A stretch of DNA of 6,115 bases. Source: DATIHQ01 sp035480535. GTDB taxonomy: Bacteria; Chlamydiota; Chlamydiia; Chlamydiales; SM23-39. Positions 1-5,251 of this stretch are shown piece by piece. The notes beneath the pieces were generated by a model that worked only from the letters and a program-made list of their open reading frames with translations, searched no databases and was not told the origin of the DNA. The stretch's first letter is position 1. Each line of letters opens with the position of its first letter. The DNA lies in NCBI GenBank assembly GCA_035480535.1, contig DATIHQ010000069.1, positions 1 to 6,115 on the forward strand, in the 5' to 3' direction. Both the position numbers and the translations under genes were made by a program.

Positions 1-570
1 TATCTTGAAGTAGAGGGGCTCTCCCTCGATCCCAAAGCGCTCTTCGAAACGATTCGGCCCAGCGCTAAACTCTCCACAGAAGAACAATATCTCAACGGGC
101 GCGATCTTTGGCGCTCCCATCCGGCCCTCCAATCGCTTCTCTTGCGAAAGCTCTCCCCCCTCGCCTTTGCGCTCACTGGGAAAAATCAGCTCCGCCTCGC
201 TTGCGATCAATGGATTCCCCCAAAGGCCGCCCCAAAAACCCGACTCCCAGCAAAAGATCTCTTCAGCATCCAAGGCCTCGCCCTCTGCGTCCTCATGGCC
301 GAATCCACCTCCCCGCTCCCCCCATCAAAGCTCGGCCTTCTTCCCCTTCCCTCGCAGCCGAGCCATCTCCTCTTCTTCAAACCAACGCTTCTCCTCGATT
401 GGCCACGACTCTTAAAAGTCCCAACCGACCTCTATCTCGCAGTCTATGCCTTGCCCATCTCGGTCTACGTGCAAAATCTGAAAGACCCAGCCACAAACGC
501 GCTCAAGCAATTAGGCTATGCCTTTGGCGACACGCTCAAAAACGAATTCCATCCTTTAATCGTTGGATAA
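1..570 (+). CDS. Hypothetical protein, C-terminal 189 residues (5' truncated)
   Basis: Frame 1 is open from the first base of the window to a TAA at 568-570, so the true start lies outside. I do not recognise the family and give no function. The visible part begins YLEVEGLSLDPKAL and ends GDTLKNEFHPLIVG. It has a leucine- and proline-rich middle, including the segments LTGKNQLRLACDQWIPP (near residues 59-75) and LLLDWPRLLKVPTDLYLAVY (near 129-148). There is no clear membrane helix, repeat or cofactor motif. The balanced hydrophobic and charged composition and the conserved-looking aromatic C-terminus favour this frame over the overlapping frame-3 reading, which is a Pro/Ser/Arg-rich shadow. 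Internal TTG or ATG codons are poor start candidates because the frame stays coding-like upstream of them. The gene converges on the YVTN gene with only 6 bp between the stops, so it is transcribed separately from everything else here. Confidence 0.75.
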   Translation, partial: YLEVEGLSLDPKALFETIRPSAKLSTEEQYLNGRDLWRSHPALQSLLLRKLSPLAFALTGKNQLRLACDQWIPPKAAPKTRLPAKDLFSIQGLALCVLMAESTSPLPPSKLGLLPLPSQPSHLLFFKPTLLLDWPRLLKVPTDLYLAVYALPISVYVQNLKDPATNALKQLGYAFGDTLKNEFHPLIVG

Positions 571-576
571 ACCAGT

Positions 577-1818
577 TTACGGCGCAATGGTGATGGAGGC
601 GTTGCCGAAAGGGATCAGGCCTAAGAGTTCCGTGTATCCAACGACGTAGTAGCTATAGGTTTGCCCTGCGTTGAGATTGTGATCTTCAAACCGGAGGGTA
701 TTGGTGTTCACCGTGCTTGCAAGCATGGTCAATGCAGCATCTCGGTAGACAAAGAAGTTTGTGTAAATAGCTGTCGATCCAGCAGTGGTCCATCCAACGA
801 CCGCGTAGAGATCCGTTTGGGATGCGAAAACATTCCTTTGTTGCGCCACGGTCACAAGCTGCGGTGTGGGCAAAGAGGGGGTCATAGCGACGCCGGCAGG
901 GCTTGTTCCAGCCGAAATCGTCGCCGTCACTATGTAGGTCGCTGTATTGATGACGCTTACATTGTTGGTGTTTTGATTAGCCACGTAGGCAAAAGAACCA
1001 TTCGGCGTGATGGCGACAAACTCTGGAGCTGTCCCAACGGTAACCGTCGCTGTTACAGTATTATTCGCTATATTGATGACGCTAACATTGTTGGTGGTTT
1101 GATTGGTCACATAGGCGAAAGAGCCATTCGGCATAATGGCAATCCCTAGAGGGTTTGTTCCCACCGCAACTGTTGCAGTCACGATATTGGTCGCTGTATT
1201 GATAACGCTTACGGTGGTAGTGTTGTTATTGGCCACGTAGGCGAAAGAGCCATTCGGCGTGATGGCAATCCCTAGAGGCCCTGATCCCACGGTAACTGTT
1301 GCTGTTACTATATTACTCGATGTATTGATAACGCTTACAGTGGTAGTGCCGTTGCCGGCCACATAGGCAAAGGAGCCATTCGGGGTGAAGGCGACGGCAT
1401 AAGGGCCGGATCCAACCGTAACCGTTGCCGTCACAGTAAAGGTTGATGTATTGATGACACTTACAGTGGTGCCCAGGCCACCGCCGTAATTGACCACATA
1501 GGCAGAAGCGCCGTTCGGCGTGATGCCAACGTTCAGAGAGGCGGCTCCCACCCCAACCGTTGCTGTCACTATATTGGTCGCTGTGTTGATGATGCTTACA
1601 TTGGCGGTAACATTATTGGCTACATAAGCAAAAGAACCATTGGGGGTGATGGCAATGCCTAAAGGATTTGTTCCCACTGTAATCGTCGACAACACTGTAT
1701 TGCTTGCTGTATCGATGACTTTTACAACGCCGCTGCTGACATTATTGGTCACCCAAGCAAACGGGGCAGCAAAAAGCCCCCCACTCAAAACGATGAGAAA
1801 AAGAATTAGCAAACGCAT
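577..1818 (-). CDS. Secreted YVTN seven-bladed beta-propeller protein with C-terminal FN3-like domain
   Basis: Predicted exported protein of 413 residues. The start at 1818 is preferred over the ATG at 1842 (which would add 8 residues) because GGAG lies 5 nt before it, it opens directly into a signal peptide (MRLLILFLIVLSGGLFA, probable cleavage near LFA/APF), and the upstream ATG has no Shine-Dalgarno and falls about 5 nt from the predicted transcription start. No lipobox cysteine is present. Residues about 20-314 form seven tandem YVTN/YncE-type units of 39-45 residues, each with the pattern FAYVAN...VSVINT...TVTVG...GIAITPNGS. Seven is the usual blade number for a closed propeller. Residues about 317-413 look like a fibronectin type III or similar beta-sandwich (W, VYRD, YSYYVVGY). 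Composition is rich in T, V, N and A and poor in charged residues in the propeller. Such propellers usually serve as binding or surface scaffolds; the ligand is unknown. It has its own promoter and appears monocistronic. Confidence 0.88.
   Translation of the reverse strand: MRLLILFLIVLSGGLFAAPFAWVTNNVSSGVVKVIDTASNTVLSTITVGTNPLGIAITPNGSFAYVANNVTANVSIINTATNIVTATVGVGAASLNVGITPNGASAYVVNYGGGLGTTVSVINTSTFTVTATVTVGSGPYAVAFTPNGSFAYVAGNGTTTVSVINTSSNIVTATVTVGSGPLGIAITPNGSFAYVANNNTTTVSVINTATNIVTATVAVGTNPLGIAIMPNGSFAYVTNQTTNNVSVINIANNTVTATVTVGTAPEFVAITPNGSFAYVANQNTNNVSVINTATYIVTATISAGTSPAGVAMTPSLPTPQLVTVAQQRNVFASQTDLYAVVGWTTAGSTAIYTNFFVYRDAALTMLASTVNTNTLRFEDHNLNAGQTYSYYVVGYTELLGLIPFGNASITIAP
877..1761 (-). 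repeat. Seven tandem ~126-bp coding repeats (YVTN blades)
   Basis: The repeats encode the blades of the secreted propeller. In genome order from right to left the units span roughly 1761-1633, 1632-1507, 1506-1372, 1371-1246, 1245-1120, 1119-994 and 993-877. Four of the seven are exactly 42 codons; the first has 43, the third has 45 because of a small Gly-rich insertion, and the last is trimmed to 39. Similarity is visible in the DNA as well as the protein: the plus-strand string gccattcggc recurs, and ggcaatccctagagg is identical in two neighbouring units (about 1137 and 1264). This points to duplication of the central blades more recently than the outer ones. Confidence 0.85.
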
Positions 1819-1823
1819 CCCTG

Positions 1824-1827
1824 CTCC
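1824..1827 (-). promoter_or_regulatory. Shine-Dalgarno deciding the YVTN gene start
   Basis: GGAG lies 5 nt upstream of the ATG at 1816-1818. The alternative ATG at 1840-1842 is preceded by CCTGTTCCAAA, with no purine-rich ribosome site. This, with the signal peptide beginning immediately after the 1818 ATG, supports the shorter protein. Confidence 0.6.
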
Positions 1828-1854
1828 GCTCCAAGCAACCATTTTGGAACAGGG

Positions 1855-1883
1855 ATTCTATCAGAGAATTTTTAGAATTCCAA
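1855..1883 (-). promoter_or_regulatory. Predicted sigma-70-type promoter of the YVTN gene
   Basis: On the minus strand TTGGAA (1878-1883, 4/6 to TTGACA) and TAGAAT (1855-1860, 5/6 to TATAAT) are separated by exactly 17 nt. Transcription would start near 1847, leaving a leader of about 30 nt before the ATG at 1818. The spacer contains a 5-bp inverted repeat (GAATT/AATTC, 1866-1870 and 1876-1880), which could be an operator half-site pair but may be chance in AT-rich DNA. Predicted by eye only. Confidence 0.5.
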
Positions 1884-1891
1884 ATATTTTT

Positions 1892-2161
1892 TTAATTCAT
1901 GCCCATGCGTTCTTCCATCGAGTGGAGGATCGCGGCGGCGATGAGCTGCCCCGATTCTTTTTCGGTGGGATTGAGCGCTTGGCCGCCCGCCGCTTCCCAA
2001 ATAGTTTGATCGATTTGGGTGCGCACTTCTTCAGGCAGCTTGAGGAGCCCTTCCACCCCTTCGCCTACACGGCCAAAGAAAAAGGCCTCCGCCGTGTCTG
2101 CTTGGGATTGCAGGCTTTTTACATACTCTTTCATCGCATGGACAATTCCTTCGGGGCTCAT
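1892..2161 (-). CDS. Small acidic protein of unknown function (89 aa)
   Basis: I do not recognise this protein. It has 14 acidic against 7 Lys/Arg residues, so it is clearly acidic. There is no signal peptide or membrane segment, and it is probably mostly helical: MSPEGIVHAMKEYVKSLQSQ at the N-terminus, a Phe triplet at 27-29 (AFFFGRVGEG), a middle KLPEEVRTQIDQTIWEAAGG (41-60), and an alanine-rich helix (GQLIAAAILHSMEER, 71-85). It begins 2 nt after the stop of the 175-residue gene, with GGAGG 5 nt before its ATG, so the two are almost certainly co-translated. Small size, acidity and tight linkage to a larger protein with a disordered N-terminus are compatible with a dedicated chaperone or partner, for example in type III secretion, but no motif proves that. 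Confidence 0.78.
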   Translation of the reverse strand: MSPEGIVHAMKEYVKSLQSQADTAEAFFFGRVGEGVEGLLKLPEEVRTQIDQTIWEAAGGQALNPTEKESGQLIAAAILHSMEERMGMN

Positions 2162-2163
2162 GC

Positions 2164-2691
2164 TTACCTCCCCGCGTAGTGGAGAATCGATCTCTGCTGC
2201 TCCGGAGCGAGCTGGGTAAAAGGAAGAAGCGAATTTTGCTTGAGGATCTGCGCCGCAATCTGGTTGATCTCTTTCACAAAAGAGAACTCCCCTTCTGTCT
2301 TCAGTTCTCTGGTGATTGGGAAAACAAATTCAAAATGGAATCGCTGCACTCGCTCTTGCACTTTACGAGCTACAGGATCTTCCCCATCGAGGAGAGCCAC
2401 CCGGTTTTCTAAATCGACAATGGATTCGGCTAGAGCCTCAGGCTCCATCTCATCCCAATGCTTGTCTAACGCAGAGACGCGAGACGCTAGGTCATCTGTG
2501 GCAGCCAATTGGATAATCTTTCGAGCCGATGTAGCCCCTTCTTTCTTCGGAGCTGAGATTTGTTTTCCAACTTGGCTTGTTTTTTCTGTGGCGCGGACGA
2601 ATGGATTTTGTGAATCATTCATCTCGCCGACTTTTTCATCCAGAGGATAAGACGGCGGCGTCTTGATTTCTGGTCTAATCTTGAAACCCAT
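2164..2691 (-). CDS. Hypothetical protein with disordered N-terminus and helical C-terminus (175 aa)
   Basis: I do not recognise the family. Residues 1-58 are rich in Lys, Pro, Ser and Thr (TPPSYPLDEK, then KQISAPKKEGATSARK) and look unstructured. Residues 65-118 form one or two amphipathic, probably coiled-coil helices (DLASRVSALDKHWDEMEPEA, then SIVDLENRVALLDGEDP). Residues 119-175 form a further compact segment ending ILHYAGR. There is no signal peptide or membrane helix. The start at 2691 has GAGG 5 nt upstream; the internal Met24 has a weaker site. It is the first gene of a two-gene unit with the 89-residue acidic protein. An unstructured polar N-terminus followed by helices is common in type III secreted proteins of chlamydiae, but this is context-based inference only. 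Other possibilities are a structural or regulatory cytosolic protein. Confidence 0.78.
   Translation of the reverse strand: MGFKIRPEIKTPPSYPLDEKVGEMNDSQNPFVRATEKTSQVGKQISAPKKEGATSARKIIQLAATDDLASRVSALDKHWDEMEPEALAESIVDLENRVALLDGEDPVARKVQERVQRFHFEFVFPITRELKTEGEFSFVKEINQIAAQILKQNSLLPFTQLAPEQQRSILHYAGR
2167..2171 (-). promoter_or_regulatory. Strong Shine-Dalgarno inside the end of the upstream gene
   Basis: A perfect GGAGG sits 5 nt before the ATG of the 89-residue protein. It is formed by the last Gly-Arg codons (GGG AGG) of the preceding gene, just before that gene's TAA. This allows strong, possibly coupled, translation of the second gene and confirms both reading frames. Confidence 0.8.
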
Positions 2692-2696
2692 AAAAA

Positions 2697-2700
2697 CCTC
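2697..2700 (-). promoter_or_regulatory. Shine-Dalgarno of the 175-residue gene
   Basis: GAGG lies 5 nt (TTTTT) before the ATG at 2689-2691 and supports the longest start. No convincing -35/-10 pair could be picked in the AT-rich DNA upstream, although TATAAT-like strings are abundant there. Confidence 0.55.
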
Positions 2701-2763
2701 ACTTTATTATGTTATTAATATTTATGAGAGGCTATTAGGTAGAACTATTCCACCTTCTTATAT

Positions 2764-2784
2764 ATTACTACAAATGTGAGTAAT
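2764..2784 (-). terminator. Small inverted repeat just after hemG, possible weak terminator
   Basis: On the minus strand, 2 nt after the hemG TGA, ATTACT and AGTAAT form a 6-bp stem around a 9-nt loop that could itself pair ACA with TGT. The stem is AT-rich and no U-tract follows, so it is not a classical intrinsic terminator. The rest of the 95-bp gap (2692-2786) is strongly AT-rich and probably also holds the promoter of the next two genes. Confidence 0.25.
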
Positions 2785-2786
2785 TC

Positions 2787-3914
2787 TCAATTCGTAATCA
2801 ATATTTTAATTGTCCTTTGGATACAATCTTCGACAGAGACGCCAGATAGGTAGTTGCCGAGGAGGATGAGCCCCTTTAAATGGGCTTTGGCCTCGAGCTG
2901 GGCGATGCGTTGGGCATGACCCACCTCGAATTGAGGGATAGAGCCTGTGGTGGAAGAAATATAGATAGGAATTTTTTTAATTCCTAGATGGCGATGGAGG
3001 GCCTCCAGAGCGATCGGGATGGGCTTTTCTCCCCTCACCATGGCTGTAAAACGGGTGCCTGGGCACTGCTCTGGAAAGATAGAGGAGTCCCAAACCATCC
3101 CTAAAAGGAGCTCTTTTTCCTGCGTGGGAACGAGGTAGCCGTAGCCTTTTTTGGAGAGGTCTTTTTCCTGAAACCCTATCTGAACGGCAGAAATGGATTG
3201 AGAAGGGATTTCAGCGCCCAGCAGTCGATTCACCGCAGGCGCTGGCAAGGCACAATAAATCTGATCGGCGCGCCATGTTTTGCCTCCCGCGATCACCTCA
3301 TGGTTTTGCAGCGCTTCCACTTCACAGTTGCGGATGATTTCAGTGGGGAGCTTTTTCTCCAGCTCTTCGATGAGCCTTCTCATTCCTCCGCGCAAAGTGA
3401 ATAGGCGGCTCTTTTGAGGGAAAAGCCTTCTTCTGGGAAAGCAGGCTTGGACAGAGAGTTTTCGGATATCTCCCGCGTAAATCCCCAGTGTCAGCGGATC
3501 AAAAAGAGTTTCAGCGACTTTGGCATTGAAGCGGCGGCAGGCAAATTCGTAGATGGTCTCCTCATGCGCCGCTTTTGGGGGAAATTTAAGAAGAGAAAAA
3601 AGAAGCAGCGGAAGAAAGGAACCTAAAGAGCAGAGGCGCCCTTGATGCCAAAGATAGCGCTTTCCCCCTTTGGAAAAGAGGAGTTCATTTTCTAAGCCAA
3701 GATCCCGAATGAGCTGCAAAAGCGCGGGAGAGCGGGCCTCCGAAAAAGTGCGGGGGCCCCTCTCAAAAAGCATGCCCCTCTCAGAATCGGTTTGAATGAG
3801 GCCGCCCAGGCGATCTTCTTTTTCCAGCAATGTAACACGCACTCCCCGGCGCGATAAAAACCAGGCGGCGCTTAAACCAGAAATCCCCCCTCCTAAAATC
3901 AATGCAGTTTTCAT
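2787..3914 (-). CDS. hemG: FAD-dependent protoporphyrinogen/coproporphyrinogen oxidase, unusually short
   Basis: Oxidises protoporphyrinogen IX (or coproporphyrinogen III in the coproporphyrin-dependent route) with FAD, a late step of haem synthesis, at or near the inner membrane. This is the HemY-type flavoprotein; chlamydial genomes call the gene hemG. Visible motifs are the Rossmann GGGISGLSAA (8-17) with the ribose-binding acid E31 and RLGG, GPRTF (53-57), LGIYAGD (143-149), LRGGM (174-178), the substrate/FAD-domain GSIPQFEVGH (324-333) and C-terminal FAD-contacting LLGNYLSGVSVEDCIQ (351-366). At 375 residues it is well below the usual 420-470. Much of the loss lies between ACFP (157-160) and RLFTLRGG (170-177), where homologues have some 30-40 residues. 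The frame is intact and all FAD motifs are kept, so it looks functional rather than decayed. Its ATG overlaps the hemN stop (ATGA), with GAAGG 4 nt upstream. Confidence 0.92.
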   Translation of the reverse strand: MKTALILGGGISGLSAAWFLSRRGVRVTLLEKEDRLGGLIQTDSERGMLFERGPRTFSEARSPALLQLIRDLGLENELLFSKGGKRYLWHQGRLCSLGSFLPLLLFSLLKFPPKAAHEETIYEFACRRFNAKVAETLFDPLTLGIYAGDIRKLSVQACFPRRRLFPQKSRLFTLRGGMRRLIEELEKKLPTEIIRNCEVEALQNHEVIAGGKTWRADQIYCALPAPAVNRLLGAEIPSQSISAVQIGFQEKDLSKKGYGYLVPTQEKELLLGMVWDSSIFPEQCPGTRFTAMVRGEKPIPIALEALHRHLGIKKIPIYISSTTGSIPQFEVGHAQRIAQLEAKAHLKGLILLGNYLSGVSVEDCIQRTIKILITN

Positions 3915-5251
3915 ACGGCCTTCGAGAATTGTCCTTTGGCTAAATAGCCATCAAATGCGGCGGCAACTAGGCGGATGAAGAGGCGCCCAACTGGAGTGGG
4001 AATGAGTTTTTGTGGCGTCTCTTCGAGAAGCCCCTCTTTTTTTAGCTCTTCAGTGGGATAGTCAAAGGGCTTTCCAAAGGTTTTTTCATAGACAGCTTTA
4101 TCTAACTCAAAATGGCACATCAGCGATTGAATGATCCATCGCCGCCGAATGTCTTCCTCGCTTAAAGAAAAACCGCGCTGGATGGGGAAGAGCCCTTTGG
4201 CGATGCAATTTTGATAGGCTTCAAGCTCTTTCTCATTTTGCAGGTAGCAATTCTCTAAAAAACCAATGGAGGTGATCCCAAATCCAAGCATATCTTCCGC
4301 GAGAGAGATCGAATAACCTTGAAAATTGCGGGTGAGCTTTTTTTCTCGATATGCCTCAGCGATCGAATCAGAATGCAAAGCAAAGTGATCCATTCCAATC
4401 GCCGTGTAGCCCCCGCGCATAAATCGTTCGCGGGCCTCCACATAGATGCGGAATTTCTCCTCTGTTGTTGGGAGTGTTTCATCGGGAATTGCCTTTTGAT
4501 GCGCTTTTAACCAGGGAATTTTAGCATAGGAATAAAAGGCGATCCGATCTGGTTTTAAGGCAACGAGTTTTTCCGCTGTTTTGGCAAAGCTCTCGGCGGT
4601 TTGAAAGGGCAATCCATAGATTAAATCGATGTTAATCCCCGAAAACCCTAATTCGCGCGCCATCCAGTAAGTGAGAACGGTCATTTCCTCGCTTTGGCGC
4701 CGCTTCACTGCTTCCTGGACCACTGGATCGAGATCTTGCACCCCAAAGCTCACTCGATTGAATCCTAGCCCTTTTAAAGCGGTCATCTTGCCCAGCGTCG
4801 CGGTGCGGGGATCGATCTCAATGGAAATTTCGGCGTTGCGCTCAAACGCAAAGTGAATGTGGAGATGGCGCATGAGCCGCTCAAACTCTTCTTCCGACAA
4901 GGAAGTAGGAGTGCCGCCGCCCAAATGAAGCTGCGTCACGACTCGCCTCGCAGAAAAACGGCCCGCCGTGAGCGCAATTTCTCGCAGCAAGTGATCGAGA
5001 TAGGTGGTTTGCCTCTCTGGTTTTCGATTTAAGATGACGGAGCAGCCGCAAAACAGGCACATCGTCTTGCAAAAAGGAATGTGGATGTAAAGAGATAGGG
5101 GTTTTTTGCTTTTGTCGAACAGGGAGAATTTTTCCTCCACAACACTGGCGTCGATGGCGCGGAATTGAGGGGCCGTGGGATAACTGGTGTAGCGGGGCAC
5201 GGGGCGATTCCATTTGGCGAGAAGACGCGGGTCAATTTGAATCAGATCCAT
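3911..5251 (-). CDS. hemN: Oxygen-independent coproporphyrinogen III oxidase (radical SAM)
   Basis: Cytosolic radical SAM enzyme that decarboxylates two propionates of coproporphyrinogen III to give protoporphyrinogen IX without oxygen. The 446 residues are close to the 457 of E. coli HemN. It is a true HemN rather than the HemW haem chaperone: it has the N-terminal RYTSYPTA (20-27), the CxxxCxxCxC iron-sulfur motif (C61, C65, C68, C70), Y55, LHLGGGTPT (108-116), IEIDPR (144-149), NRVSFGVQ (165-172), INIDLIYGLP (206-215) and the HemN C-terminal domain. Residues at positions I recall as important in E. coli HemN (E145, Q172, R184, D209, F310, Q311, I329) are all present. The ATG directly follows the TAA of the Mg2+ ATPase gene, and no Shine-Dalgarno is visible before it, so translation is probably coupled. 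Its product feeds HemG, encoded immediately downstream. Confidence 0.96.
   Translation of the reverse strand: MDLIQIDPRLLAKWNRPVPRYTSYPTAPQFRAIDASVVEEKFSLFDKSKKPLSLYIHIPFCKTMCLFCGCSVILNRKPERQTTYLDHLLREIALTAGRFSARRVVTQLHLGGGTPTSLSEEEFERLMRHLHIHFAFERNAEISIEIDPRTATLGKMTALKGLGFNRVSFGVQDLDPVVQEAVKRRQSEEMTVLTYWMARELGFSGINIDLIYGLPFQTAESFAKTAEKLVALKPDRIAFYSYAKIPWLKAHQKAIPDETLPTTEEKFRIYVEARERFMRGGYTAIGMDHFALHSDSIAEAYREKKLTRNFQGYSISLAEDMLGFGITSIGFLENCYLQNEKELEAYQNCIAKGLFPIQRGFSLSEEDIRRRWIIQSLMCHFELDKAVYEKTFGKPFDYPTEELKKEGLLEETPQKLIPTPVGRLFIRLVAAAFDGYLAKGQFSKAV

Noticed and set aside
108..593. Plus-strand open frame of 161 codons overlapping the partial gene at the left edge
   Set aside because: Its translation is dominated by Pro, Ser and Arg, there is no ribosome site, and it overruns the end of the YVTN gene. 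The frame beginning at base 1 has normal protein composition.
661..1149. Plus-strand open frame of 162 codons opposite the YVTN repeats
   Set aside because: It is the antisense of a tandem repeat: lack of stops is propagated by the 126-bp period. It is Cys/Gly/Arg-rich with no start signal.
877..1761. CRISPR-like or minisatellite array
   Set aside because: The 126-bp period is an exact multiple of three, lies inside one open frame and encodes YVTN blades, with no spacer structure.
1640..2179. Plus-strand open frame of 179 codons
   Set aside because: It crosses three minus-strand elements (the start of the YVTN gene, its promoter and the 89-residue gene), each supported by its own Shine-Dalgarno or motif.
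2692..2786. Small RNA or riboswitch in the AT-rich gap
   Set aside because: Only one 6-bp AT-rich stem is visible, with no conserved riboswitch core; the gap is too short and too AT-rich to argue for more than promoter and 3' end signals.
3911..5251. HemW (haem chaperone) instead of HemN
   Set aside because: The fourth cysteine (CxxxCxxCxC), the N-terminal RYTSYPT and the E. coli HemN active-site positions are present; HemW lacks these.
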